From positions 17,856,001 to 17,920,000 of the forward strand of contig OZ231127.1 in the NCBI GenBank assembly GCA_965153355.1: DNA of 64,000 nucleotides, given 5' to 3'. Of the stretch, positions 52,517 through 64,000 are shown piece after piece; positions within the stretch are counted from its first letter, which is position 1, and every line of letters begins with the position of its first letter. Made by a program: the position numbers and the translations under genes. The stretch comes from Flaccisagitta enflata. Lineage: Eukaryota > Chaetognatha > Sagittoidea > Aphragmophora. Under the pieces are notes generated by a model, which saw only the letters and a program-made list of their open reading frames with translations, ran no database searches and was not told the DNA's origin.

Positions 52517-53735
52517 CTTCTTCTACTGCTCTTTCTTCCGCTTTCGTCTAACTTATCTTCCCTTTTAATCTTGATCTGTTTCAAAGATCTGCTTCTTCTC
52601 TCTCTCCCTTTCCAACCCTTCGCACTCCTCTGCCAGTTCTTACTTTTTATCGATTACATCATTTGAGAGAGAAAAGTAGAGAAAATAAATATGTATACGA
52701 TAAATATACAAAAGGCATACTAAATTGAACGATCGACTCGGTAACTCGGAAAGACTTAAATACAAAGCATATTTTGTACAACGGAACGCAAAAAATGGAA
52801 CCTATCATTAGCTTCTCACAAGCGACAGAAACTAAGGATTCGTAACATTAATCAAGAATCATTACAACGATGAAAAGCTTTAACAGATCTCTGTTAATCT
52901 GGAATGATGCTATCAAAACGCCAGCGTCTGATTCCTTTGGAAAAAAGCTCAAAAAGCTCACGCATTCAGTCAAGCCCCGGACAGCTTGAGATGAATCTGC
53001 ATTTAACAAAATTCCCTTTAATGCAATTATGACAGTAGGGACCTAATTGCCCAAATGACTCGACCATAGCTGACAAATAAATAAAATCAAAAGCACGACA
53101 ATGTGACTTGTGAAAACGGAAACAAGTTCATTCATGTCAAAACTCAAAAAGGTGAGTGAACAAAAAGCGTGAGTTGAAAATCAAACATACAATCAATTTA
53201 CTATCTTTTTGGGTTCAAATAAATAGGATTGTATCACATAAAATGATCTAAACGCGCCATTAGGCATCACAGAAGTTTCTTTTTTAGCATTTAAGGAATG
53301 GATAAATGACAATGTTAGGTCAGTCATGCGATTAGCTTACATCATTTGAAAATAGTTAATACTAAGAGGTCGCGAAAAACAAGAGGTATCGAAGGATAGA
53401 ACGTAGTCAACAAGCAAACTGTTTTTTTTTTTCAGTGCGGAATTTACCAATAATCTACAGTCGGGATCATTAGCAAGCAAACTTTACTGAAAATTGCTAG
53501 ATTTTTTTTTACTATAAACTGAAAAGAAGTCGCACATGGCAAGTATGCTTATGCGTAGCGAGTTCTGATCAGTGCTACTGACAGTGGGACAATCGATGTA
53601 CATGAAGTCGAAATCTCAATAATCGTGTTGATCTTATCGATCTTCTCAGTCAAGGATGAATCCAATGAACTCGACTGTAGGTATTGTACGTCAAATTTGA
53701 TTGCAATCACATGCTTTTTATCTAATCTACGATTA
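52517..53735. other. MKNK upstream region, nothing recognised
   Basis: AT-rich sequence with no supportable exon or element. It presumably holds the MKNK promoter and 5' UTR. Confidence 0.4.
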
Positions 53736-54580
53736 CCAGTAATGGCGGCTGTCGCCGTGAGGAAAAAAGTCGTAAAAATTGGTCACTTTTCACCAAGCTG
53801 TTGTCTCTAGTCACTACAAATCTTTTTTTCTATTAGATCAAATCAAGAGCAATTGTATGTATTGATCGCACTGAAAATCAGAGACTGGGCCAAATGAGCT
53901 TGATGAGCTAAAATGCTCAAAACCACTCAACCAGACAACCAGCTATGCTCATTAAAATGCTTTCTTGTATCTACGTGCTCCCATCAAAACATTTATCTAT
54001 CCCATTAAAAATCAAAAAAAAAAAGACAGCTAAATGAGCTAAGTGAGCTAAAATGCTTAAAAATGCCTTCACAGATGAGCAGCTATGCTCACTGATATGC
54101 TTTTTTGTATCTGCTTTGTTAAACATGTTTCAAAATATTTATCTATTTATCACATTTGAAATAAAAAAAAATGAAAATGAGCTAAATGAGCTAAATGAGC
54201 TAAATGAGCTAGAATCCTCTAAAACACCCTTACCGATGAGCAGGTTTGCTCATAAACATGTTTTCTTATATTTGCATGCTCAAACAACCATAAATACGCT
54301 CCTTTATTAATCATACACAAAATCATGAAAAATAAAAAAAAATTCAATTTGCATTTATCATAAATAAATCTTTAAAAATTCATAACGCGAAAAATATTTG
54401 TCCCAGAGATTTCTGCTTGGCGCCAAATGAAAGAGAATTATTAAATTTACTTACCCTATAAATTTCATTGGAGGCCACAATCAGCCGGATGAGTTGCTCA
54501 ACTTCCGCATAAGAAAATGAAAACCCTGTTTCTCTCGAATATGTCAAAAAGTCGAAGACTGACTTCGACTTTTTTCCCGA
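53736..54580 (+). repeat. Repeat R, copy 2 (uninterrupted, empty-site copy)
   Basis: Same family and orientation as 37571-40201 without the 1.8-kb insertion. The target reads TTACCCTATAAATTTCATT where copy 1 has TTACACTATA, transposon, TACATTTCAT. It contains the same degenerate internal AAATGAGCTA units. Confidence 0.87.
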
Positions 54581-55107
54581 CGAATGAATGATCTCTTTCA
54601 ATCAAATAAGTATCCTACAGGGACAGATATTGATATGCGGAATTTAGACTAGTATTTGAAACGAAATCAGAAACGATTCAGAGATTCTTGACGTTGATGA
54701 AAGAGACTTGAGACAAAGGAAGCAAATAATGATGACTACCTGTGTTGGCAACTAAAGCGTAGAAACGAAGTCGCAGCGTTATTAGAAAGAACAGTAGCAT
54801 CTCTATAATAACCAAGTAGGCCAATGTTAACGAGACACCAGAAACATCCAATTGCCCTACATTGCGTCCCACATTCACGAGAGTGGTATATCATCCGTCC
54901 GACGCTCACGCGTACGGCCATCAGGGAAAAGAAGAACCTAGTCAATTATAGCATTTTTTTTTTATCCAGACCAGGTACAGATCCGCGGCATCCATGCTCA
55001 AATAAGCGTCTCGCAACCTATGAGAGTCGTTGACGTAGTATGCTACAACCCCATGAGCGGGTCATGATCATGCGAGTTCCTCACGGGGCGGGGTTGCCGT
55101 TTCCCGA
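54581..55107. other. Spacer downstream of the dynein gene, no supported gene
   Basis: A minus-strand frame at 54690-54880 is hydrophobic (VSLTLAYLVIIEMLLFFLIT) and ends near a GT, but I found no convincing acceptor or partner exon. Confidence 0.3.
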
Positions 55108-57248
55108 TCACCATTTCTTCATCTCGTTTTTGGCTTTGAACCGGGCTTCCAGTTCTTCCATGTTTTCCCGCATTTCCTCCAATGCCAGGGACATTTTCTT
55201 CTTTTTAGTCACGCTGTTTTCTCCAGCGCCATCGGTCAAGTCCGTTCCTTTGACGTCATACAGCCAAAGGCGTCCAAAGTCATCGCCCACAGCCAATATC
55301 TGCAATAGGGCATCCAAAAAATGCAAACATTAAAAAAGAAGGACAAATATAATGATAAAATGAATGCTGAATACCCCTTAGCAAAAGTACAAGCCACACT
55401 GATTTCAAGCCACCCCTTGGCCACCTCCCCTGTTGGGGGGAGGGGGGGAAATTACATAGTAAATCTGAAATACACCATCCATAATCAATTAAACCCTTTA
55501 TGGAGGCCCATCTCCAATAGACCTTTCCAATTGATCAACAACAACAACGACGACAACACCACGACCCTCAATCGCCATATTTCTGACCTGATCTTTGCCG
55601 GCGCCGGTGGGTGACGCCGCCGACCAGGCGAGTCGATTCAGCGCGACAGAAGGATCGGGACGCACGGAAACGTAAGGCTGTTGTAAATCGGAAGTGACGT
55701 CCCAAAGCGCCAGAATTCCACCAGCGTCGACCGAAGCGAATAGATTAGGCGCCGCGGGGGACCAGGCCACGTCCAACACATAATCGGAAAAGTCTTCGAA
55801 GGAGTTTAAGCACGATAACTCGGCGGAGGAAGACGAAGATGAGGAGGAAGAGGATGACGTCGTCGGAGCAGAGGCGGCGGATTCGGAGCTCCACAATTTC
55901 ACCGTTCTGTATGAAATAATGCAGGGAGAAAAGAAGATCAGGATTAAGTTAGCTAAAATGGAAATCCATCAACCGCTTTCTGTTCAAAGTTAGGGGAATA
56001 AAACAAAGTAGGCACATGAAACAATACTAAAACCAAGACTTTATTAAAAACGTAGTAAAATAAGATGGTGACAGTTAGCACCAGTCCACTAATCGAAAAA
56101 AAAACTCGCCTATCGAAGGAAGAGGTGAGAAGTAAGCTCCCGAATTCAGGATTTGGATGACAGGCGATTCCGGTGACGGGGCCGTAGTGACTAAAGACAT
56201 TTTCCGGCGTGGCACCGCCTTTCCCAACGGCGCCACTCCCATGACGATCCACGGAGAACACGCTTCCTTCTTCCGACCCGATGAAGAAGGAACTGAAAGG
56301 AGAAATGAAAATGAAGTTAGGATATATCTCAGAAGAAGAGTGAGAAGTAGTAGTAGTAGTAGAAGAAGAAGAAGAAGAAGAAGAAGAAGAAGAAGAAGAA
56401 GAAGAAGAAGAAGAAGAAGAAGAAGAAGAAGAAGAAGGAGGAGGAGGAAGAAAAAGGAGAATTAACAAGAGTCATTTATCACTTAAATCATTGCGCACAG
56501 GCCTATGGTTTATTGCAATTTGATGTGTTATAGATACCTCTACATTTGTAGATGGAGAATGAAAGGAAGTAAAAGAAAGAGAAGAGGAAGAAGTGGCAGA
56601 AGGGCAGGAAGGAGAAACAGAAATAGCACAAGAAGAGGGGGATGAGCAGCAGATGGAAGTTGGAAGGAATTCAGAGAGGAGGACGAGGAGGGGGAGCCAG
56701 ACTAGAGTAATCAGTAAAAAAGACGCATTACCGGTGATTGGAAGATTCTTCCTTATTCCTGAAGAACGACATGCAAGTGGCGGCGAGTGGACGATGCGGG
56801 GAATTGATTTGCGTCAACTCCATCATTTCAACGGGCTGAGTCAACATGTCCAAAGCCCAACCACACATTTTGCCGTCCGTTGAAATGGACACGAGGGAAT
56901 GCGCGTGCGGGGAACCCATCACTCCTAAGCAATAAACCTGATATGAAGGAGGAAAGTGATAGTCAAGAAGGCGAATAAAACGTAAGGAAAGTGAAAATCA
57001 CCGTTGGGGATCATGGAACCAATGGCAGGTAAAAAAGATAGAAATTGCTGCCACAAGGACGCTCACCGGATGTGTGTGACCGCCGTTGGCCGTAAGAGGC
57101 GTTCTTTGAACGGGCGTCCTGCGAGCTACTCGATTATCCCAAATAACTATTTGTCCACTGTAAGTTCCACCAATGACCAAGTTTTGGTGGAAGGGCGAAA
57201 AACACGCCGACATTACGGCAGATTGACAGTGAAACACGAATTCCGGCT
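55108..57248 (-). CDS. DYNC1I: Cytoplasmic dynein 1 intermediate chain, C-terminal WD-repeat half (5' exons not in window)
   Basis: Exons 57248-57067, 56937-56732, 56292-56110, 55906-55588 and 55299-55108 join in frame to about 359 residues. The intermediate chain links dynein heavy chains to dynactin and light chains on microtubules. Landmarks are [123 protein letters not shown] and [14 protein letters not shown], in the order seen in DYNC1I1/2. A Ser run is inserted in one propeller blade. The intron between the third and fourth exons listed uses a GC donor (AG/GCGAGT). The N-terminal coiled coil and first WD repeats must lie beyond a further intron, and nothing to 64000 matches them. Confidence 0.93.
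56350..56440. repeat. (GAA)n triplet repeat in a dynein intron
   Basis: About 28 GAA units, flanked by short GTA and GGA runs. On the sense strand this is a long TTC tract 60-150 bases upstream of the acceptor at 56293. The Ser and Arg runs it encodes are artefacts. Confidence 0.96.
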
Positions 57249-57307
57249 CTACACACAAAAAAAGAAGGGGAAAACTTGCTATGAAGGTATACAAAGGTAT
57301 ACCAATA

Positions 57308-57345
57308 AAGGCGGCTAATCGCCGTAGGAAAAAAGTCGTAAATGC
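57308..57345 (+). repeat. Fragment of repeat R end
   Basis: GGCGGCTAATCGCCGTAGGA followed by AAAAAGTCG matches the left end of the two R copies. It abuts a GA microsatellite. Confidence 0.55.
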
Positions 57346-57476
<131 letters not shown>

Positions 57477-57829
57477 GATATTGATCAGCAACAGACTCAC
57501 GCTTGGCCTTGAAAAAATCACATTTTTATAATGAGATACTTCTGGTTGACTATGAGAGAATCGTGAACCTTGATGTCCAGGGGACGGGATTTGGGTATTG
57601 CAAAACCTTAATGGCCCCCTATATTCCCCCCCCCTGGCCACCCAGGGGGGGGAGGGGGTAGTGGGGAATTTTTTTTTGAAAAACAAGTTAGGCTCAATCG
57701 AACACAATTATATAAAATGTTTAGAAATCTTGTGTTCTAAACATTTACATTTTTTTCACTTTTCACTTTTTCTTTACACAAGTTCGTGTATAAGAGGGGT
57801 AGCGACTAGCGGGTGTCCCCCTGCCCCCT

Positions 57830-58640
57830 AGGCTGGTCTCGCCTAAGTGAAAGCTTCATGATTCACATGCGTATACTAGGTTTTGCATAAGTGAGTTTTC
57901 ACATAAAATTTCATAAAAAATGGGTGAGGCTTTGTCAAGATATCATCACCAACCTTTGACGAAAACAGAATTAGGCGGTTCGCGTGTAATTTGTGGAAAA
58001 ATAGTAATTGTCCGAAATTCAATTTTCTCCCTTTGGACTGTGAAAACTCGAACAAACCAAGCCAAATACATCTGGATTGCAAGTTACTAGTTTGAGCCAA
58101 CAACTTTAGGGTCATTAATATTGAAGTTAACACATTTTCTAAGAAATATGTGTTAGGTATCATAAGTGAATGTATGTGGGACAATTAGATTGTGGAAAAA
58201 TAGTAATTGTCCGAAATTCAAGATTTTATCATAACTATTCCGTGTTTAAATTTTTTCGCGCGATTTTTTTTTTTTTGGTGGTCATCCTTGTGAAACGGGG
58301 GCGTACCCAAGCCCAAATTTGTTTGCTTTTTCACCCCTACTGAGGATGAAATTGGTATCATTTGCCGTTCCCTTAAGATTTGTTCAAAACTGCGTTCTTT
58401 TCCTTGCTCACTTTCAGGCGCTGAAAAAGTCAAATTTCGGACAGTTCATGTTTCCAGCGAGACAATATCAATCAAATATGACCAAACGCCCACAATGAAT
58501 ATTAATGGTCGCTAAAACAACAAAATGGGCCTCATGAAAATGGATAACTAAGATCTGTTACAGTTTGTTACATGAAAATGAAGAGCAAAAGCCACCTTTG
58601 ATGGACACGTTTTATGGTTATAATGATATATTTGCCTTTT
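57830..58640. other. Region with a repeated 30-base segment, otherwise unassigned
   Basis: TTGTGGAAAAATAGTAATTG followed by TCCGAAATTCAA occurs twice (near 57990 and 58192). Nothing else was recognised; no exon of the dynein gene was found. Confidence 0.5.
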
Positions 58641-58789
58641 TTTTCCGGCCTAATTTTGAACAAGTATACCTCCCCTGACATTAAATAGCAATGGTAGCAA
58701 TTGCAAGTCCCTCATGTAATGAAATTGCCCTGTTAGCCTTGCGTTGGTCTTGGAAATTGGACGTGTGAGGCTCTTGCTGAAATCGTCCG

Positions 58790-58885
58790 AGAGAGAGAGA
58801 GAGACAGACAGACAGAGGGGGAGAGAGAGACAGAGGGAGAGAGAGACAGAGGGGGAGAGAGAGACAGAGAGAGAAACAGAGAAAA
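58790..58885. repeat. GA/GACA microsatellite
   Basis: GAGAGACAGA-type repeat between unassigned sequence and GTCC-hairpin copy i. Confidence 0.95.
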
Positions 58886-58977
58886 ACATGTAACACAGGG
58901 TATCAATATCGTTGTGGACAGGGGAATCCAACCCCATCCACAAGTATCTAGACCGCTTGTTTTTCCACTTTTCCACT

Positions 58978-59041
58978 AGGACGGACAGACGGACCAACAT
59001 ACCGATGGATAGACTGACAGACAAAGCCTCTCATAGAGTCC
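58978..59041 (-). repeat. GTCC-hairpin repeat, copy i
   Basis: GGACGGACAGACGGACCAAC run, then GACAAAGCCTCTCATAGAGTC. The terminal hairpin is degenerate. Confidence 0.65.
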
Positions 59042-59136
59042 GGAGTTGAAATGAGAGAGAGACAATGCCAGGATGCACAATTATCACCTTAGACATTTCA
59101 AAGTTCAAACAGACTTCATCTAACTCGATTCCTCTT

Positions 59137-59205
59137 TTTAGTCGCGTGCACGCGACTCTACAACCCGCTCCGTCGGTCGGTCGGTCGGTCAGTCTGTCGG
59201 TAACA
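59137..59205 (+). repeat. GTCC-hairpin repeat, copy j
   Basis: TTTAGTCGCGTGCACGCGAC followed by TCTACAACCCGCTCC and (GTCG)n. It faces the inverted copy k at 60255-60360. Confidence 0.8.
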
Positions 59206-59235
59206 CTTTGCTTTTTTTCGTCTTTTTGGGTCGTC

Positions 59236-59460
59236 TGGAGTTATTTTGAGTCATTTTTTTGTTGTTTTTGGGAATTATTGGTTATTTTTGGTCAGTTTTG
59301 GTCAGTTTTGGTCATTTTGGTCATTTTGGTCATTTTGGTCATTTTTGGTCATTTTTGGTCATTTTTTATTATTTTTGGTCATTTTTGGTCATTTTGGTCA
59401 TTCTTGGTCATTTTTGGTCATTATGGTCATTTTTGGCTATTTGTGATCATTTTTCAACCT
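59236..59460. repeat. TTTTGGTCA tandem repeat
   Basis: About 22 copies of a 9-11-base TTTTGGTCA unit. The Phe/Trp/Leu/Val frames are artefacts. Confidence 0.95.
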
Positions 59461-59799
59461 TGGTCAGTTTGTGGCCTACCCAAATTTTTAGGTGTAATCA
59501 ATGCGGCAATATGCCACTCCCGCTAGACTTTCACTCCCGGCTATCTCTCCAGCCACTTCTGGCTTCCGACTCCTTTCTTCCCGGCACTTAGTCCATTCGT
59601 CTCCACTTATTTCCTCCAACTTCTCTCTTGCCACTCCCCAGACTACTCTTCTGTAATTCCCGCTTCTTCTGCAACTTCCTCTTTCCTGCTACTCCCAATC
59701 TTCAACCTCTCCCACTCTCCAACTCTTCCGCCAATCCTGCTCTCCCCCACTGCTGCTACTCCTGCCCTCCCGCTATTCCGCCCATCCGGCTTTTCCGCC

Positions 59800-60150
59800 A
59801 ATCCCGCTCCTCCCGCCCCTCCCACTCCCGCAACTCCCGGTCCTCCCGCTCCCGCAACTCCCGGTCCTCCCGCTCCCGCAACTCCCGCTCCTCCCGCTCC
59901 CGCAACTCCCGGTCCTCCCGCTCCCGCAACTCCCGCTCCTCCCGCTCCCGCAACTCCCGCTCCTCCTGCTCCCGCAACTCCCGCTCCTCCCGCTCCCGCT
60001 CCTCCCGCTCCCGCAACTCCCGCTCCTCCCGCTCCCGCAACTCCCGCTCCCGCAACTCCCGCTCCTCCCGCTTCCGCAACTCCCGCTCCCGCTCCTCTCG
60101 CACCCGCAACTCCCGCTTCCGCAACTCCCGCTCCCGCATTTCCCGCTTCC
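59800..60150. repeat. C-rich minisatellite (CCGCAACTCC/CCGCTCCT units)
   Basis: Alternating CCCGCTCC, CGCAACTCC and CGCTCCTCC units. It is the reverse complement of the array at 63375-64000. The Ser/Arg and Gly/Ala ORFs are artefacts. Confidence 0.97.
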
Positions 60151-60254
60151 CAAACTTTTGTAAAATCAAAGAGGATCACACGGCCATGGGTTGCGGACGG
60201 TGGGCAAGGAAAAAAACTGTTTGCAACAAAAATGAACTAGAACGCTGGTTTTCC

Positions 60255-60360
60255 CACTTTTGGACTGCTGACGGACCGACGGACCAACGGACCAACGGAC
60301 GGATGGACAGACGGACGGATGGACAAAGCCTCTTATAGAGTTGCATGTCCGCAACTAAAA
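60255..60360 (-). repeat. GTCC-hairpin repeat, copy k
   Basis: GACGGACCGACGGACCAACG run, AAAGCCTCTTATAGAG and hairpin GTTGCATGTCCGCAAC. It forms an inverted pair with copy j. Confidence 0.8.
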
Positions 60361-60615
60361 AGAGAAAAAAAAAAGAAGAAAATGAGAAACGACACAAAAA
60401 AAAAAAGAGAAAAAAAAAACAAAGAAACAAATAGAGAGAACAAGGAAAATAGGAAGAGAGAGAAAAGGATAAGGTGAAGGACGAAAGATGGAAATGATGA
60501 AAAAAGGAAAACAATGGAATGAAAAAAAGAGAGGAAGGAAGACAAAGAAGGGAAACGGGGAAAAAACTAGGAAGAAGAAATGGAAAACAGAAAGAAAGAA
60601 AGAAAGAACGAACGA

Positions 60616-60651
<36 letters not shown>

Positions 60652-60695
60652 ACGAACGAACGAACGAACGAACGAACGAACGAACGAACGAACGA

Positions 60696-60743
<48 letters not shown>

Positions 60744-60935
60744 AAAAAAGAAAGAAAAAAAGAAAAAAAGAAAAAAAGAAAAAAGAAAGAAAGAAAAAAA
60801 GAAAAAAAGAAAAAAAGAAAAAAAGAAAAAAAGAAAAAAAGAAAAAAAGAAAAAAAGAAAAAAAGAAAAAAAGAAAAAAAGAAAAAAACAAACAAACAAA
60901 CAAACAAACAAACAAACAAACAAACAAACAAAAGA
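60361..60935. repeat. GAAA / GAAC / CAAA tetranucleotide microsatellites
   Basis: Irregular A-rich purine tract, then regular GAAA, GAAC, GAAA, GAAAAAAA and CAAA blocks in succession, each an expanded single variant unit. Confidence 0.97.
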
Positions 60936-61360
60936 AAATCAAAGGAAAGATGAGGTAATGGTATGCAGAGAGGGAAAGGAAAACAAAGAAATTTAGTCAT
61001 TTCGTGAGAATTGAAGATACATGGCGTTGAAGTTCCCTCATGGTGTCAGTCTTTCACCACTAGAAATTTTAGTATTTCTCGTAACTTGCCATATAACTAA
61101 AAATAAACAAAAATAAACAAAAAACAAAAAAGAAACTCTTTTGAAAGGCTAATTTTGCCTATGAATTTTAGAAAAACTTTGTCCGTCCTTCCATTGGTCG
61201 GTCAGTTGGTCAGTTTGTTGTTCTGTCAGTAACACTTTTACTTTATTCATGAATTTTAGTTTTTTACCTCACTGCTCCTGCCTAGTGAACTTTATTATAG
61301 CCCCCGCCCATCTGCATGTAACTGGGGTAGACCGCCCATAGACGTGTATCCGACCTTTTT

Positions 61361-61435
61361 ATTTAGTCGCTTGCTACGCAAATCTACACCCCGCTTTGTC
61401 CATTGGTCGATCAGAGTCTGTAAGTCTGTCGTTCA
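61361..61435 (+). repeat. GTCC-hairpin repeat, copy m
   Basis: TTTAGTCGCTTGCTACGCAA followed by ATCTACACCCCGCTTTGTCC. A related hairpin-less run lies at 61180-61235. It faces the inverted copy at 62083-62150. Confidence 0.75.
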
Positions 61436-62082
61436 CATTTTACTTTTTATGAATCTTGTAATATGACCTCACTGCCCCTGCCCAAATGGCCTCGTGGCCT
61501 CAAGTGTGGCCCCTACCCACCCGCACACGACTGGAGTAGCGATGTATCCGACCTTGTTTATTTTAAAAATGGCATTAGTCTGAGTGAAGACATGGTCCAT
61601 TTGAGTTTCGCAATCGCTATGTAACAAGTGACACGGGTTCCCAATATTGTTGCGGATGGGTGGGCAGGGGCATCCAACCCTCATCCACACTCCAAACCCA
61701 GCTCCATAAACAAACATGCTCAATATGTATCCAGAATGCTCATTTTTTTACTTTTTGACTCAGGGGTGTATAAGATTGAGTCACTTATGATTCCCCCCCC
61801 CCTTTGATTTTCTTCCCCGTGAAGCATCGCATCATGTTTGAAAATCTATAATTTTCTTCCCCCTAAGGCAGTGAAACAGTGTAGTTAAGGTTTGAATGTT
61901 GCTAAATTGTGTTTTAATAATCAGTATTTATGATTTGGTACTGCCACAAGTTATATTTTTCCCCAATTTTCTTTTTTTCTCTTTTTTCCCCTTTGATTTC
62001 CTTCCCCATCTCCAAACTTACCAGAAGGGGGGGACTCAATTATATTCAAACCGGTAATTTGACTTGATCACCTCTATGGACC

Positions 62083-62150
62083 AATGAACAGACGGACCCA
62101 AGGATAGACAGACGGACAAAGCCTCTTATAGAGATGCGAGTCGGTAAGTA
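62083..62150 (-). repeat. GTCC-hairpin repeat, copy n
   Basis: GACGGACCCAAGGATAGACA run, then ACAAAGCCTCTTATAGAG and GATGCGAGTCGG. It forms an inverted pair with copy m. Confidence 0.75.
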
Positions 62151-62617
62151 AAGATAGGCAAGAAGCGAGCGGGTAATCAAGGAGATTTAGGTGCAAAAAA
62201 AAAAAAAAGTGTCAGAATTTGCAAACCGCGACAAACAGCATAGTCGTTGCTTGAAATTCATCTCATATACAAATATTTAGTCATAATCTGCTAGATATTT
62301 GATCAGAATGACCAGCATCACGGTTTTTTTTCCGTGAAATTTGATGTAAAACAAAAAATAAGGAGTCGTGTCTCCAAATCGCATGGTAAATCGAAGGCGT
62401 CAGGATTACCGTATAAAATATTGCCTGGGGAATCCAAATCTGGTTTCAGATTTTTTTTCCCATGACGCTGAAAAACGCTGTAAAATAAACCGTGCCATGT
62501 TTTCTTGAATGCATGAAAATCAAACATGTGAAATGCGTAACACTGACGCAAACGATTTACAACATGTCTTTCGATGAGGTGGTTGACAATTGATAGTTTG
62601 ATTTTTTTGTTTTCTCT

Positions 62618-62840
62618 TTAGTTGCGGACACGCAACTCTATAAGAGGCTTTTTCCGTCCGTCAGTTGGTTTGTCGGTCCGTCAGTCTGTAGAGGTGATTG
62701 AGTTGAAAAGTGGGAAAACGAGTGTTGTAGAAGCTTTTTGTGTGTGTGTGTGTGTTGGAAGGGGGGTTGGGAGTGGCGTTGGATGTGGATGGGGGTTGGG
62801 TGCCCCTGCCCACACATCCGCAACAATATTGTGAACCCGC
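62618..62840 (+). repeat. GTCC-hairpin repeat, copy o (long, with tail)
   Basis: Hairpin GTTGCGGACACGCAAC, TCTATAAGAGGC, GTCC/GTCG/GTCT run, a GT run, G-rich tail and an end with CCGCAACAATATTGTG. Same structure as 2014-2190. The inverted tail alone recurs at about 61570-61690. Confidence 0.85.
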
Positions 62841-63059
62841 ATCACTTGTTATAATGGCCAAGCTCCACACATGTACTTTATATGCTTGTCAGGAAATAAG
62901 TTGAAGTCAGTCCTTGAGTTTTTGACATATTCCCATCAAGCTTGAGAGCTGCGCATTGGCTCATTTGAAACGAAATTGCAAGTGTCATATTATGTAGGGG
63001 GCGCATAAGAGCAATTCAGCAAAGTCCCGGGATGCAATCGGCGTAATGCGCACGTGTAT

Positions 63060-63064
63060 GTGTA

Positions 63065-63160
<96 letters not shown>

Positions 63161-63180
63161 TGTGTGTGTGTGTGTGTGTG
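63060..63180. repeat. (GT)n microsatellite
   Basis: About 60 GT units with two single-base interruptions. Confidence 0.98.
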
Positions 63181-63374
63181 GGTCTGATATATGAATTTGG
63201 AAATTGACAAATAATAATCGATTTATTTTGTTGTTTTTTTTTGCGTCTGATAAAAATTGTGGATATGATTATCAACTGTGCCTCTCCTCTGCCCTGAAAT
63301 ACGTAGTTGTTTGAGAGTTGGTGTAAATTCCAAAAGGCAATCGTCTAAATTGTGCGAAAAAGCCCACGATCAGA

Positions 63375-64000
63375 TGGTAGTTGCGGAAGCGGGAGTTGGG
63401 GTTGGCTAAAGCGGGGGTAGCGGGAGTTGCGGGATTGGGAAGAGCGGGATTGGGAGATACCGGAGCAGGAGTTTCTGGAGCGGGAGGAGCGGGAGCGGGA
63501 GGAGCGGGAGTGGGAGATACCGGAGCAGGAGTTTCTGGAGCGGGAGGAGCGGGAGCGGGATGAGCGGGAAGTACCAGAGCAAGAGGAGAAGGTGGAGCGG
63601 GAGTTGCGGGAGCGGGAGGAGCGGGAGAGGGAGGAGTGGTAGTTGCAGGAGCGGGAGGAGCGGGAGCGGGAGAGGGAGGAGCAGGAGTGGGAGTTGCAGG
63701 AGCGGGAGTTGCAGGAGCGGGAGGGGCGGGAGCGGGAGCGGGAGGAGCAGAAGGTAAAGGAGCTAGAGGAGCAGGAGCGGGAGTTGCGGGTGCGGGAGCA
63801 GCAGGAGCAGGAGTTGCGGGAGCGGGAGAGGGAGGAGCAGATGTGGGAGGAGCGGGAGCAGGAGGAGCGGAAGGTACTGGAGCGAGAGGAGCAGGAGGAG
63901 CGGGAGCGGGAGTTACGGAAGCAGAAGTTGTGACTGCGGGAGTTGCAGGTGCCTGAGGGGAGGGAGCGGAGGCGGGAGTTGCGGGAGCGGGAGTTGATGG
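63375..64000. repeat. G-rich minisatellite (GGGAGTTGCGGGAGCGGGAG units)
   Basis: GGGAGTTGCGGGAGCGGGAG and GGAGGAGCGGGAGC units continue to the window edge. The array is inverted relative to 59800-60150. It is rich in GGG/GG runs that could form quadruplexes. The Gly/Ala and Arg/Glu ORFs are artefacts. Confidence 0.96.

Noticed and set aside
54380-54601. 73-residue ORF in repeat R
   Set aside because: The same sequence in the other R copy is split by a transposon and carries frame changes; it is more likely part of a non-coding repeat.
54678-54945. Possible exon for a membrane protein (VSLTLAYLVIIEMLLFFLIT)
   Set aside because: Hydrophobic and followed by a GT, but it has no good acceptor, no partner exons and no recognised family.
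59628-60996. Ser/Arg-rich, Gly/Ala-rich, Lys/Glu-rich and Phe-rich ORFs
   Set aside because: All come from the C-rich minisatellite or the GAAA microsatellite; no conserved domain or splice structure.

Overview
This is nuclear DNA from an animal. Every confidently read gene is split by short GT-AG introns with good frame agreement across junctions. The gene set is metazoan: a Cys-loop ligand-gated channel, the centriole protein HYLS1, a MAPK-interacting kinase with the diagnostic DFD motif, QSOX sulfhydryl oxidases with a C-terminal membrane anchor, GOSR1 and a dynein intermediate chain. The channel argues for a cnidarian or bilaterian. I could not place the phylum. Between genes and inside introns the DNA is crowded with microsatellites, minisatellites and small inverted-repeat (MITE-like) elements. 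No reverse transcriptase, integrase or transposase ORF was recognised.

Layout, left to right: a dispersed repeat (1-245); the 3' part of a glycine/glutamate-receptor-like Cys-loop channel on + (498-2979); then twelve genes, all on -. These are a TMEM214 5' fragment (3763-5679), a large C2H2 plus FLYWCH zinc-finger protein (6123-11426), MMAB (11655-13966), HYLS1 (14446-16162), QSOX copy A (16990-21661), HDHD3-like (22815-23866), TMEM70-like (23948-24814), QSOX copy B (25638-29644), GOSR1 (33438-40548), PLPBP (40900-43124), MKNK (46445-52516) and the C-terminal WD half of DYNC1I (55108-57248). The last 6.7 kb is satellite and hairpin-repeat DNA without a recognisable exon.

The genes are mostly housekeeping and do not form one pathway. 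Two secretory-pathway oxidases sit around a compact HDHD3/TMEM70 pair; MMAB and TMEM70 are mitochondrial; GOSR1 and TMEM214 belong to the endomembrane system; HYLS1 and DYNC1I belong to the centriole and microtubules. I see no evidence for a novel multi-gene system such as a defence island. The most informative unusual features are: the run of twelve co-oriented genes; the QSOX pair with completely different intron structures; a DNA transposon whose empty site is preserved in a second repeat copy in the window; nested TA-flanked foldback elements; a hairpin plus GTCC-repeat family in about fifteen copies; a channel lacking the usual anion-selectivity signature; a zinc-finger/FLYWCH protein with a CtBP-type motif; and an MKNK with an enlarged activation segment. 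All exon boundaries were read by eye from splice signals, reading frame and remembered family similarity; none was checked by alignment software or transcripts.
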